A DNA stretch of 64,000 nucleotides from Luteibacter sp. UNC138MFCol5.1 (GTDB lineage Bacteria > Pseudomonadota > Gammaproteobacteria > Xanthomonadales > Rhodanobacteraceae): positions 154,548-218,547 of the forward strand of contig NZ_FODZ01000007.1 of assembly GCF_900110505.1 (NCBI RefSeq). Direction: 5' to 3'. A program made the translations under genes and the position numbers. Shown here piece after piece: positions 8,569 through 19,518 of the stretch. Numbering within the stretch: position 1 is the first letter of the stretch; every line of letters starts with the position of its first letter. The notes under the pieces are model-generated. The model did no database searches. It saw nothing but the letters and a program-made list of their open reading frames with translations, and was not told the DNA's origin.

Positions 8569-9513
8569 TCAGGTGGCGACGACGATCGCCTCGACATCGC
8601 CGCCCGCTTCGCGCCACGCGCCTAGACCACCCGTGAGGGGGCGCACGTTGGCGAATCCAAGCTTGCTCAGTCGCTCGGCGACCTTGGCCGCCGAGACTTC
8701 GTTGGGGCACGAGCAGTAGATGACTACGGAGCTGTGACGGGGCAGGGTGGCCAGTTCGACGTCCGCGGTCGCGAGATCGAACAGCTTCGATCCGGGGATG
8801 ACGAACGGGTCGTCGCGCCGGCTCATCGCCGAGCGCACGTCGACGATCAGCGCGCCGGGCTCGCTGGCGAGCAGCATCGACAGTTCGTCCACCGAGATCC
8901 GCGTCTTGCGCAGGCGCATGATCAGCACCGTGCGGCGCACGTAGCGGAACACGATCCACAGCGCCAGCGCGATCAGCCCCGCGGCCGCGAGGCCGATGCC
9001 GAACTGGCGCAGGATCGCGAGCACCGCGTCGATCTGCCGGTAGAACAGCATGCCGGCGGACAGGCCCACGGAAATCCACAACGCCGCGCCGAGCAGGTCG
9101 TAGACGGTGAAGCGCGAGAACCGCGTGTCGCTGGCGCCCGCGATCGGAATGGCGACCAGCGACAGGCCCGGGATGAAGCGCGACACCAGCAGGAGCTTGA
9201 CGCCGCGCTTCTCGAAGAAGCCGCTCGCGCGGCGCACGCAGGTGTCCGGCGAGAGCGAGATGCGGCAGAGCCCGTCCAGCACGCGGTAACCGAAGCGACG
9301 GCCGGTCAGGAACCAGGCGGCGTCGCCGAGGAACGCGCCGGCGAGGGCGGCGACGAACGTGCCGATGATGAGCAGCGGGTCGCGCGCGGCGACCAGCGTG
9401 CTGCCGACGACGATGAGCGTCGGCATCGCGGGCACGGGCAGCCCGACGGCGCCCGCGAACACGCCGACGAACGCCACGATGGGCGCGGTGTCCGACCAGT
9501 TGATGCTCGCCAC
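8569..9513 (-). CDS. DedA/VTT-family membrane protein fused to rhodanese domain
   Basis: A 314-residue protein. The first about 200 residues are a DedA/VTT (SNARE-associated) membrane domain with several transmembrane helices and the glycine-rich AFLGDAAWFLTGRRFGYRV region. After an Arg-rich linker, a rhodanese-like domain (about 215-310) has the active-site Cys loop YCSCPNE. DedA proteins act in lipid flipping and envelope homeostasis; the rhodanese part may handle sulfane sulfur or sense redox. It is the last gene of a same-strand cluster, 79 nt after a histidine kinase. Confidence 0.88.
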   Translation of the reverse strand: MASINWSDTAPIVAFVGVFAGAVGLPVPAMPTLIVVGSTLVAARDPLLIIGTFVAALAGAFLGDAAWFLTGRRFGYRVLDGLCRISLSPDTCVRRASGFFEKRGVKLLLVSRFIPGLSLVAIPIAGASDTRFSRFTVYDLLGAALWISVGLSAGMLFYRQIDAVLAILRQFGIGLAAAGLIALALWIVFRYVRRTVLIMRLRKTRISVDELSMLLASEPGALIVDVRSAMSRRDDPFVIPGSKLFDLATADVELATLPRHSSVVIYCSCPNEVSAAKVAERLSKLGFANVRPLTGGLGAWREAGGDVEAIVVAT

Positions 9514-9592
9514 GCCCGCGTTCCTCGAAAAGGTTCTTCAGGTAGCAATCCGCGAACGATACGCCGGTCCGCGGTCGACGGACAGAGGCCGG

Positions 9593-10978
9593 TCAGATCG
9601 CCGGATGTCGGCTCAACGCGGCGGCCGTGCGGGCGGACGCGCCGATCGCCATGGCATCGAATTCCGCCCAGAACAGGCTGCCGCGCCCGGGGCTCGAGCG
9701 CACCCCGATGCGACCGCCGAGCGTGTCGGCGATGCGCCGCGCTACGGCCAGTCCCAGCCCGTATCCGGGATGGCCGGGGAGTCGGGTGAACTCTTCGAAC
9801 ACGCGCGTTTCCAGGCCGGGCTCGAGACCCATGCCGTTGTCGCGCACCTCGAGCCGGATCGCGTCGCCGCGCCGGCGGAGCGCCACCAGCACGCGGCCGT
9901 GCGGCGTGCTCAGCACCGCGTTGGCGACCAGTCGATGGAGCAGTTCGCCGAACAACGCGGGATCGGTCCGGATCGGCAGGCGGCCGCCGCGCCAGCGGAC
10001 GTCCACGCCGAGGCGTGCCGCGTCGGCCTCGATGCCCGCGCGACCGCGCACGAAGAGATCGGATGCGATGAGGTCGACCGTGGCGGGTTCCACGGCCCCG
10101 GCGTCGAAGCGCGCCATCTCCAGCAGGCCGTCCAGCAGTTCGCCCAGCCGGGTGAGGCTGCTGCGCATCTGCCCGAGCACCGCGCGCTGGCGCAGGTCCT
10201 CGCCGGGCTGCATCCCGGCGACGAACAGGGAAAGCGCCTGAAGCGGCTGTCGGAAGTGGTCCCCGACCTGTTCCACGAAGCGCGTATGCCGCGCGATGTC
10301 CTGCAGGCGCTGGCGCAGCGCGTCGGCCAGGGCGGCGTCGTGCCGCGCGCGAAGCTCGACGAGCTCGTCGAGCAGCGCGTCGATCTGGTGCCACTCGTCG
10401 GCGTCCGGCGCGACGTGCGTGCCGCGCGGATGCAGGAAACGGTCGATGCGGCTGCGGACGCGCTCCACGGGCGCGACCACCTCCCGCTCGATCGCACGCC
10501 GCGCGAACGCGAAGACGATCATGACGCCGGCGCATAACAGCAACGTCATGAGCAACCCGGCGACGCGACGTTCGTGTGCCGCGCTGCCGTCGCTTACCGT
10601 TTCCAGGTTGCCCTTGCTGGTGTTCACGAGCAGACGCAGCGCGCGCGCCTCGTCGAAACGGCGGCCGCTGTCCACGACGAGACCCGGGGCGTCGTCGCGG
10701 TGCAGGATCGCAAGCCGCGTCGACGGGCTGCGCGAGAGCGCGCTGGCGAGCGCGTTGCGCAGCGCGTCGTCGCCGCTCCATCCCTCGAGGGACGAACCGA
10801 TACGCATGGACTGGATGCGCGCCACGGCCTGCGATTCGGCATCGATCGCGCGCATGTGCTGCACACCGAGCATGATCGACAGCGCGAGCGCGACGACGAC
10901 CATCGGCAGCAGTCCCTTGAGGACAAGCTGCCGTCGCAACGATGCTGGCCTTCCTGGCGTTGGCGGCGACGCGGTCAT
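9593..10978 (-). CDS. Sensor histidine kinase
   Basis: A 461-residue membrane kinase. There are transmembrane helices at about residues 22-40 and 141-160 and a small periplasmic domain of about 100 residues between them. The dimerisation/phosphoacceptor region has His241 in VGDHFRQPLQALSLF, and the HATPase_c domain has N, G1 (NGMGLEPG) and G2 (GYGLGLAVARR) boxes. No receiver domain is present. The ATG at 10978 is preferred to an upstream GTG at 10996. It lies 105 nt after the binding-protein gene and probably takes its signal from it. The substrate is unknown. Confidence 0.9.
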   Translation of the reverse strand: MTASPPTPGRPASLRRQLVLKGLLPMVVVALALSIMLGVQHMRAIDAESQAVARIQSMRIGSSLEGWSGDDALRNALASALSRSPSTRLAILHRDDAPGLVVDSGRRFDEARALRLLVNTSKGNLETVSDGSAAHERRVAGLLMTLLLCAGVMIVFAFARRAIEREVVAPVERVRSRIDRFLHPRGTHVAPDADEWHQIDALLDELVELRARHDAALADALRQRLQDIARHTRFVEQVGDHFRQPLQALSLFVAGMQPGEDLRQRAVLGQMRSSLTRLGELLDGLLEMARFDAGAVEPATVDLIASDLFVRGRAGIEADAARLGVDVRWRGGRLPIRTDPALFGELLHRLVANAVLSTPHGRVLVALRRRGDAIRLEVRDNGMGLEPGLETRVFEEFTRLPGHPGYGLGLAVARRIADTLGGRIGVRSSPGRGSLFWAEFDAMAIGASARTAAALSRHPAI

Positions 10979-11083
10979 GAGGCGGCCTTCTGGCACGAAG
11001 CTTCATGACGAATCTATGAAACGCGCGTTCGTCGCGCGATAGACAAGGGGAGCTAACCTTGCCGGCCTATGCCTTTCGGTCTA

Positions 11084-12115
11084 TCACTTGTCGCGGAGCC
11101 GCGCGATGAGCGCATCGTGGTCGATGCGGATCTTGCGGAATCGCGCGTCGCGCGCGCCGTCGCTGACCCACTGCGCCGACTCGGCACGGCGTTTTTCCAG
11201 GGCGTATTCGATATCGGCGAAAGGCACGAGCTCCGCGTTGCCGGCAGGCGCGAAGCCGCTGATGTCGTGGATGAGCTTCAGGTTCGCCTCTTCGCGCGCA
11301 CCGTCCTTTCCCTTCCCGTAGCCCGTGATGAAGGCGGCCACCTGTTCGCGCAGCGCGGGAGGCAGGTCGTTGCGGATGACGATCACCGCGTGCGGAATCA
11401 AGGACGATTTCCACAGCACGTGCAGCCGCGCGTACTGGTCCGGGAAGTGCTGCCGGAAGCGCTCCAGGTCGGCCGAGTTGTTCGTCGCGACGTCCACCTC
11501 GCCGTTGGCGACGGCCAGCGCGTTGTTCTGGTGGTTGTCGATGTGCACGCTGGCGAAGAACGTGTCCGAATCCAGTCCGCGTGCCGCGAACAGCTGGGTT
11601 TCCGGCACAAGGTAGCCCGAAACGGAGAGTGCCTCGCCGCGCGCGAAGCGCCACTTGCCGGGCCGCGCCAGCAGCTGGTCGACGCTGCGGATGCGCGAAT
11701 CGGTCGCCGTAAGCAGCACGGCGTAGTAACCGCGGGAGCCGTCGCCGCGGGTCAGCCGGCCGATCACCTGCATGTTCTGCCGGGTGACGGCGTCGAGCGC
11801 GAGGCGTCCCGAGAGGAACGCGATGTCGACGCGCTGCTCGCTGATCGCCTGCGCGATGCCTTCGTAGGTGGTCACGGAGATGGCTCGGATGGGGCGACCC
11901 AGTGCCTTGTGCAGGTCGTCCAGCATCGGCCGCCACGCGTCCAGCGATTCGGCGGGACCGCCGATGGGGAGGATGCCGAAGGTCAGCGGCGCATCGGGAT
12001 CGACGCTGCCCGCCGAGCTGCCCATCGCGGGCATCTGGAACAGCACGCAGGCGAACCACGCGGCAAGCCAGCCGCGCAGCCACAACCTCGCCGCACCTTT
12101 CACGCCTGATCGCAT
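11084..12115 (-). CDS. PhnD-like phosphate/phosphonate-type periplasmic binding protein
   Basis: A 343-residue secreted protein with a signal peptide (about residues 1-32). It belongs to the PhnD/phosphonate ABC substrate-binding family: it shows LTFGILPIGGP at the mature N-terminus, the VDIAFLSG segment and a NGEVDVATNNS segment. No PhnC ATPase or PhnE permease is nearby. Its position between a response regulator and two kinases suggests it is a sensory ligand-binding partner rather than a transporter component. The ligand cannot be told from sequence. Confidence 0.85.
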   Translation of the reverse strand: MRSGVKGAARLWLRGWLAAWFACVLFQMPAMGSSAGSVDPDAPLTFGILPIGGPAESLDAWRPMLDDLHKALGRPIRAISVTTYEGIAQAISEQRVDIAFLSGRLALDAVTRQNMQVIGRLTRGDGSRGYYAVLLTATDSRIRSVDQLLARPGKWRFARGEALSVSGYLVPETQLFAARGLDSDTFFASVHIDNHQNNALAVANGEVDVATNNSADLERFRQHFPDQYARLHVLWKSSLIPHAVIVIRNDLPPALREQVAAFITGYGKGKDGAREEANLKLIHDISGFAPAGNAELVPFADIEYALEKRRAESAQWVSDGARDARFRKIRIDHDALIARLRDK

Positions 12116-12206
12116 CGCGCCTGCCCCGCGTCGTGTCCGCGTACTTCGCGATCCGTGCGTCCCCCGACCCGCATCCGGGCCGGCGGTATGGTTCCGGTGC
12201 CGGTCG

Positions 12207-12890
12207 TCAGTCGCCCAGGTGCTGGGCGGCGACCAGCGCCTCGAGGCGGTTGCGCACGTGGAGCGCGCGGAAGATCGCCGCGAGGTGAATCTTGACGGTG
12301 CCCTCGCTGATGCCGAGCTCGCGGGCGATCAGCTTGTTCGGGCGGCCCTTGGCCAGAAGCTTGAGCACGTCGATCTGGCGCTCGGTGAGCACGGTGGCCA
12401 GGCGCTCCTTCGTCGTGAGTCCGTCGCCGTTGGACGCGAACGCGGGCGCCATCGTCGGTACCGAGGCGGATTTCATCGCTTCGGGCGGCACGTAGATGCC
12501 GCCGCCGACGACGAGCCGCACGGCGTTGAGGATGACGTCGGGAGGCGACGACTTCGGTATGTAGCCCTGGACGCCGAGATCGAGCACATGGCGGATGGCC
12601 GAGGGGTCTTCGGTGCCCGAGAGCACGATGACCGGCCGCGCGCGCGACGAGCCGTCGTCGCCCGGATCCTTCAACGCCGCCACGGCATGCTCGATGTGTT
12701 TGACGCCATCGGCGCCGGGCATGGCCATGTCGATCAGCGCCACCTCGGGAAGTGGCTGGGTCGCGAGCACGCGTTCCAGCTGCGCCACGGTTTCGGCCTC
12801 GACGAAAACGACGTCGTCGCCCAGCTCGCGAAGCTTGAGCTTCACGCCTTCGATGATGAGCCGATGATCGTCCGCGATCAGGACACGCAT
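12207..12890 (-). CDS. NarL/LuxR-family response regulator
   Basis: A 227-residue two-domain regulator. The N-terminal receiver domain starts MRVLIADDHR and carries the phosphoacceptor Asp54 in ALIDMAMPG. The C-terminal LuxR-type helix-turn-helix contains LTERQIDVLKLLAKG and EGTVKIHLAAIFRAL. The frame is open to 12974, but the ATG at 12890 matches the receiver N-terminus. It lies 90 nt after the hybrid kinase and is its likely output. Confidence 0.94.
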   Translation of the reverse strand: MRVLIADDHRLIIEGVKLKLRELGDDVVFVEAETVAQLERVLATQPLPEVALIDMAMPGADGVKHIEHAVAALKDPGDDGSSRARPVIVLSGTEDPSAIRHVLDLGVQGYIPKSSPPDVILNAVRLVVGGGIYVPPEAMKSASVPTMAPAFASNGDGLTTKERLATVLTERQIDVLKLLAKGRPNKLIARELGISEGTVKIHLAAIFRALHVRNRLEALVAAQHLGD

Positions 12891-12980
12891 GCCTTCCCTC
12901 CGCCCGCGTGGACCGCGAGCCACCCCGTTGACCGGGACCATAGCCCCACCGGGGCGCCACGGCAAGCAGGCCATCCGGTC

Positions 12981-14897
12981 TCAGACGGCCGCATGATGGA
13001 CAGTCCACGCCGAAACCATTACCTGGTGCAGCCGCTCGGGTGAGACGGGCTTGAACAGCACCTGCGTCGTCGCCTGGTCGATGTTGCGCAGGAAGTCGCC
13101 GCGCGTCTCGCCGGTGATGAGTACGCGGGCGAACGGCGGCGGATCGCCGGGACGCCGCCGGTAGTAACGATCCAGCAGCGCGAGCACGTCGAGGCCGGTG
13201 CCCTCGCGCAGGCGCAGGTCCGAGATCACGATGTCCGGCGGCTGCATCCACTGATGCACGGCCTCCATGGCCTGCTGTGCGTCTTCGGCCGTCATCACCT
13301 CGCAGCCCCAGCTGCCCAGCAGATAGCTGATGCCCGCCAGGATGGTCGGCTCGTCGTCGATGACGAGCACGCGCATGCCGACGATGTCGCGCGGGATGCC
13401 GGGCGACGGTGCGGGCGCGGCCACCGGCTCGGCCGTGCCGACACCCGGCTGCGTTTCCGGCAACGTGACCGAGAACAGCGTGCCCTTGCCCGGTTTCGAC
13501 CGCACGCTGGCCCGCGTGCCGAGCAGGCCGGCCAGCTTCTGCACTGTGGACAGCCCGAGTCCGAGACCCCGCCGCGTGCCCTCCGGTCGACCCGCTTCGG
13601 GTCCGCTCTCCACGCGGTAGAACTCGTCGAAGATGTGCTGCAGGTGTTCGCTCGCGATGCCGAGGCCGGTGTCCCAGACATCGACCCGGACGGAGCCGTC
13701 GAGCCGGCGCCGCGCGCCCACGAGCACGCCGCCGCAGCGCGTGTAGCGCAGCGCGTTGCTCACGAGGTTGTTCAGGATGCGCGCGAGCATCGTGCGGTCG
13801 GCGCGCACCCAGAGGCCCGTGGTGCGCACGACCAGGCGCAGATCGTGCTGCTCGGCCACCATGCGGAAGTTCACGCTCACCTCCTCGAACACCTCGTCGA
13901 GCGGCACGTCGCGCACCACCGCCGGCATCGCGCCGGTCTCGAGCCGGGAGAGGTCGAGCAGTTCGCCGAACAGGTGGTCGAGGGATTCCACGCACTCCTG
14001 GATGTGGGCGATGCGGTTGAGCCGGATCGGATCGTATTCGTCCACCGCGAGGCCGGACGAGAAGAGGGTCAGCGCATAGAGCGGCTGGCGCAGGTCGTGC
14101 GAGGCCGCGGCGAGGAACCGCGCCTTGGCGACGCTGGCCGCCTCCAGCGCGGCGTTCTTGCGGGCCAGTTCCTCGGTGGCCGCGACGATCTCGCGCTCCA
14201 TGCCGATCTGCGCGTGCAGCAGCTTGGAGGCGGCGCCGTTGAAGCCGCGTTGCAGGTCGCCGATCTCCGTGTCGTCCGTGACCGGAACGACGACGGTGCG
14301 GTCGCCGAGGCCGAGCTGGCGCACCGCGATGGCCAGGCTCCGCAGCGGCGCGCTCAGCCAGCGCGCGGTCGACCAGCCGATCATCACCGCGATCAGCAGG
14401 CTGAGCGCGAGCCACACCAGCGCGTTGTGCACGCTCGCGCGTTGCGCCGCGATCGCGTCCTCGACGCTGACGTCCACGGTGACGGAGCCGACCGCGCGGT
14501 GCGTCGTCGGATCGAGGATCTCGCGTGCGACGGTCAGGCTGTCGTCGTCGCCACCGACCGAGCCGTTGACCCGGTCGGCCACGATCTCACCGTCGCGGTT
14601 CGCGATGCGGACACGCGATACCTGCGGCAACTGCACGATCGATTGCGCGATGCGCCCGAGCTCGCGGCGCTCGCCCGTCCGTAGCGCATCGCCCGACACC
14701 GAGGCCGCCTGTTGGGCGATGGCGTCCGCGGTGGAGCGGCCCATCTCGTGCAGGGTGTCCATCTGGTGGCGGGTGAGGAGCGTCACCAGCAGGACCGCGC
14801 TGATGGCGGTGGGGACGAGCGCGACGCACGTCAGGCGCTGCACGAGCGACGTGCGGCGCCAAACCTTTTCCAGCCATGGAGCGGTCATGTCACGCAT
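12981..14897 (-). CDS. Hybrid sensor histidine kinase with receiver domain
   Basis: A 638-residue protein. It has TM1 at about 22-42, a periplasmic sensor of about 110 residues, TM2 at about 157-177 and HAMP to about 230. A HisKA domain has His267 in AAASHDLRQPLYAL, followed by an HATPase_c domain with the DTGLGIASEHLQHIFDEFYR box. A C-terminal receiver (about 505-625) holds its Asp in VISDLRLREGTGLDVL. The RQPL H-box is typical of kinases paired with NarL-type regulators. It heads the signalling block, 69 nt after a VTT protein. Confidence 0.94.
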   Translation of the reverse strand: MRDMTAPWLEKVWRRTSLVQRLTCVALVPTAISAVLLVTLLTRHQMDTLHEMGRSTADAIAQQAASVSGDALRTGERRELGRIAQSIVQLPQVSRVRIANRDGEIVADRVNGSVGGDDDSLTVAREILDPTTHRAVGSVTVDVSVEDAIAAQRASVHNALVWLALSLLIAVMIGWSTARWLSAPLRSLAIAVRQLGLGDRTVVVPVTDDTEIGDLQRGFNGAASKLLHAQIGMEREIVAATEELARKNAALEAASVAKARFLAAASHDLRQPLYALTLFSSGLAVDEYDPIRLNRIAHIQECVESLDHLFGELLDLSRLETGAMPAVVRDVPLDEVFEEVSVNFRMVAEQHDLRLVVRTTGLWVRADRTMLARILNNLVSNALRYTRCGGVLVGARRRLDGSVRVDVWDTGLGIASEHLQHIFDEFYRVESGPEAGRPEGTRRGLGLGLSTVQKLAGLLGTRASVRSKPGKGTLFSVTLPETQPGVGTAEPVAAPAPSPGIPRDIVGMRVLVIDDEPTILAGISYLLGSWGCEVMTAEDAQQAMEAVHQWMQPPDIVISDLRLREGTGLDVLALLDRYYRRRPGDPPPFARVLITGETRGDFLRNIDQATTQVLFKPVSPERLHQVMVSAWTVHHAAV

Positions 14898-14966
14898 TCG
14901 GTTCCCCCGGCACGGCGCCTTGGGGCGGCGAGCGAGGCTTTAGCCTAGCGCAGAAACACGGGTGGG

Positions 14967-15671
14967 TCAGTCGTCGCGGCGCAGGCGTGAACGGATAGTC
15001 CGGATGGCCAGGGGCAGGATCGTGAGCACCGCGAACGCGCCCAGCGGCAGCAGGATGCGGCCGTCCAGGAACCTGCCGGCCGTGACCGGGCCGTCGCTGG
15101 CGAGCGTGGCCGCGAGGCCCGCACCGACCGAACTCTCCACGAAGAGCGAGACGGTGCCGCCCAGCCACGTGGCGCCGAGGAAGAGCCAGAGGGGACAGCG
15201 CAGCCAGGCCAGCGCCACGGTCATGGCGCCCAGCGGCACGATGGGGACGAAGCGCAGCGCGAGGGTGTACGTGACGGGGTGCGCGGCATAGCCCTCGCGC
15301 AGCTTGCGCGCGAAGGCCGGGGGTTCGCGGCCGCCCGGGCCGAACGCATAGCGGCTGGCGAGATAGAGCAGCAGCGAGCCGAGGACGAGCGCCACCGACG
15401 ACAGGGCCGTGCCTTCCAGGGCGCCGAAGAGCAGGCCACCCGCGAGCACGATCACGATCGTGCCGGGCACGCCCGTCGCGATGGCCAGGGTCAGCACACC
15501 CACGTACGCCAAGCGCGCGAGGACGGGATTCGCGGCGATGCCCGAGCGGAGCATGCCTTCGTCGGCCAGCAGGCGGTGCGGGTCGAAACGGTCGAGCACG
15601 CCGCCGGCGAGCAGCGCCGCGCCGGCGGCCAGCAGCAGGCACAGCGGCAGGATGGCGCGCCAGCGGGTCAC
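14967..15671 (-). CDS. TVP38/TMEM64 (VTT domain) membrane protein
   Basis: A 234-residue integral membrane protein of the SNARE-associated/VTT family. It has an N-terminal helix, then the glycine-rich core GVPGTIVIVLAGGLLFGALEG and the conserved LRFVPIVPLGAM segment, and ends in a basic tail. It starts with GTG, 16 nt after the deaminase stop, so it is likely co-transcribed with glnS. Proteins of this fold take part in lipid transport; the exact role is not known. Confidence 0.88.
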   Translation of the reverse strand: MTRWRAILPLCLLLAAGAALLAGGVLDRFDPHRLLADEGMLRSGIAANPVLARLAYVGVLTLAIATGVPGTIVIVLAGGLLFGALEGTALSSVALVLGSLLLYLASRYAFGPGGREPPAFARKLREGYAAHPVTYTLALRFVPIVPLGAMTVALAWLRCPLWLFLGATWLGGTVSLFVESSVGAGLAATLASDGPVTAGRFLDGRILLPLGAFAVLTILPLAIRTIRSRLRRDD

Positions 15672-15687
15672 CGGGCGCGCCGCGCGA

Positions 15688-16244
15688 TCAATATGCGACG
15701 CCCGATTCGCCGTAACGGCGCAGCACCTCGCGCGCGCGGTCGCGCAGGATGTCGCGCCGAACCGCGATGCCGCGACGCTCGAGCTCGCCGATCCAGTCGG
15801 TGGGCAGGGGGCCTTCGTCGAACGGGGTGAGTTCCTCGACGTCTTCCGAGCGGGCGCCGATCAGGAGCTCGTCGATACCCGCCCAGACCGTTGCGCCATA
15901 GCACTGGCAGCAGGGCTGGGAACTCGTCGCCAGCACGAAACGGCTGCCGTCCTCGTTGAGGCGGAACCGTTGCAGGCGCTGCTGCGCCGTCATGTACGCC
16001 ATCATCTCGGCGTGCGCCACCGAGCAGGTGTGCGGCACGACGCGGTTGGTGCCCACCGAGACGATGCGGTCGTCGCCGTCGAACACCACCGCGCCGAACG
16101 GGCCGCCGGTGGCGAGATCGATGTTGCGCGCCGAGAGTTCGATCGCGAGGCCGACCTTGGCCTCGTCGCCGGGGTACGTCGTGGTCGTGTCGACCGCGTC
16201 GTGCACCCAGGCGGGCAGCGTGAGATGGATCTGCGCGTAGAGCA

Positions 16245-16245
<1 letters not shown>
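15688..16245 (-). CDS. Nucleoside/guanine deaminase-like protein
   Basis: A 185-residue member of the cytidine/deoxycytidylate deaminase superfamily. The zinc motif is HAEMMAYM (His and catalytic Glu) with PCCQC later, spaced as in guanine and tRNA-adenosine deaminases. It is not TadA-like in its flanks, so a free purine or nucleoside substrate is likely. Its start codon shares one base with the glnS stop (TGATG), so the two are translationally coupled. Confidence 0.85.
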
Positions 16246-17972
<1,727 letters not shown>

Positions 17973-18071
17973 CGAAAGGACTCGGAGAAGTGGGGCGCGC
18001 AAACGGGGGAGTTTACCTCCGTTGGGCCCCGGACGCTTGCCGGACGCGCCGCCGACGGGTAGCGTGGAACC

Positions 18072-18344
18072 ATGCGCATCGCCTACCACGCCGAGTCCCT
18101 GATCGACGCCCACCTCGTCAAGGACGCCCTCGAGCGGGCGGAGATCCCGGCGTTCATCGCCGGCGAATTCCTCACCGGCGCGGTGGGTCAGTTGCCGGCG
18201 CGCGACTTCCTCGCGGTGATGGTGCCCGACGGCGCGGCGGAAGCCGCCGAGGGCATCGTGCGCGCGATCGACGCCCAGCTGGCCGAGGCGCGTGCCGCCG
18301 CCGCGTCCGACGACGACTTCGGCGCGGTCACGTTTCCGGCCTGA
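18072..18344 (+). CDS. DUF2007 domain-containing protein
   Basis: A 90-residue protein starting [20 protein letters not shown]. This matches the DUF2007 family, a PII-like fold found in small putative signal-transducing proteins that bind something by an N-terminal beta-alpha-beta unit. It has an acidic, Ala-rich tail. It lies 29 nt upstream of apt and is probably in one transcript with it. Confidence 0.8.
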   Translation: MRIAYHAESLIDAHLVKDALERAEIPAFIAGEFLTGAVGQLPARDFLAVMVPDGAAEAAEGIVRAIDAQLAEARAAAASDDDFGAVTFPA

Positions 18345-18373
18345 AACGCCCCGACATTCTTCCAGGATCACCC

Positions 18374-18892
18374 ATGCAGGCCTTCCACGACCTCGTCCGC
18401 GACGTGCCGGACTTTCCGCGTCCCGGCATCATGTTCAAGGACATCACCCCCTTGCTGGCCGATGCCGCCGCGTTCGGCGCGTGCATCGACGCGCTGTGCG
18501 AACCGTGGCGCGGGCAGGGCATCGGCGCCGTCTGCGGCATCGAATCGCGCGGCTTCATCTTCGGCGCGGCCATGGCCCGGGCGCTCGATGCCGGCTTCGT
18601 GCCGTTGCGCAAGGCAGGCAAGCTGCCGCCGCCGGTGGTCGGCGTCGACTACGGCCTCGAATACGGGATGGATCGCCTGGAGATCGGTTCGTCCGCGCTG
18701 GCGCCCGGCGAGCGCGTCATCGTGGTCGACGACGTGCTGGCGACCGGCGGCACGCTGGAGGCCGCCCGCCGCCTCGTCGAGCGACTGGGCGCCGAGGTGC
18801 TCGGGGCGAGCGTCGTCATCGAACTGCCGGGCCTGAACGGCCGCGGCAAATGGCCCGCGGCCCTGCCGCTGCACACCCTGCTGGCTTACTGA
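18374..18892 (+). CDS. apt: Adenine phosphoribosyltransferase
   Basis: A 172-residue purine salvage enzyme that makes AMP from adenine and PRPP. It shows the N-terminal [17 protein letters not shown] motif, the ESRGFIFG segment and the PRPP-binding loop [16 protein letters not shown]. The length is normal. Its 3' end overlaps the convergent gene by 7 nt. Confidence 0.97.
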   Translation: MQAFHDLVRDVPDFPRPGIMFKDITPLLADAAAFGACIDALCEPWRGQGIGAVCGIESRGFIFGAAMARALDAGFVPLRKAGKLPPPVVGVDYGLEYGMDRLEIGSSALAPGERVIVVDDVLATGGTLEAARRLVERLGAEVLGASVVIELPGLNGRGKWPAALPLHTLLAY

Positions 18893-19506
18893 TCGAAGAC
18901 CTGCGCGCCGCCGGCGCCGGCGGCGCCGATGGACTCCACGAGCACGATCTCGCAGCCGCCGGCGCCGGTGTCCTCGCGCGTCAGCGAGGTGTTCCAGTGC
19001 CAGCCGTCGTCGCGCTTGATGTCCACCAGAAAGCCCTGTAGACGCACCACCTCGCCGGGCCGCACCTCGCGCAGCTCGCGCGCCACGGTGTCGTTGGCGG
19101 GGATCATGTGCATGTTGGCGCTGGAATCCTCGATTTCGCGGCGCGGAATCGGGTAATGGTCGGTGTACCAGTAGTAGAACCGGTTCGATTGCGAGATGCG
19201 GATCCGGTCGAGCACCCCGCTGTCCGACATGCGGCCCCAGCCCATCGCCAGGTCCGTGGGCGCGATCGGCGCCAGGTCGTCGAACTGGTAGTCCTCGCGC
19301 GAGAGGACGCGGCCGGTCATGGCGAACGCGGCGCGCGTGGTCAGCGTGAAGCGGCCGCGGCTGAGCGTCGCGGCTTGCCCGACGTCTTCCTGGTCCGGTA
19401 TGCCGCCGGCCAGCACGCCGGGGGCGTTGTGCACGGGGCGATGCTGCCACCAGGAGAAGGCGCCCCAGCCACAGACAAGGAGCACTACCGCGAGCCAGAC
19501 GCGCAT
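18886..19506 (-). CDS. Conserved hypothetical inner-membrane protein
   Basis: A 206-residue protein with one N-terminal hydrophobic segment (about 3-20) that could anchor it or act as a signal peptide. The rest is soluble and Trp/Tyr-rich, including SNRFYYWYTDHYPIPRREIE and a GEVVRLQGFLVDIKRDDGW stretch that looks like an OB-fold strand pair. I do not recognise a named family. It is convergent with apt and lies 12 nt before the end of oxyR on the same strand, so it may sit downstream of oxyR in the same message. Confidence 0.75.
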   Translation of the reverse strand: MRVWLAVVLLVCGWGAFSWWQHRPVHNAPGVLAGGIPDQEDVGQAATLSRGRFTLTTRAAFAMTGRVLSREDYQFDDLAPIAPTDLAMGWGRMSDSGVLDRIRISQSNRFYYWYTDHYPIPRREIEDSSANMHMIPANDTVARELREVRPGEVVRLQGFLVDIKRDDGWHWNTSLTREDTGAGGCEIVLVESIGAAGAGGAQVFDQ

Positions 19507-19518
19507 GTCACCGAACCG

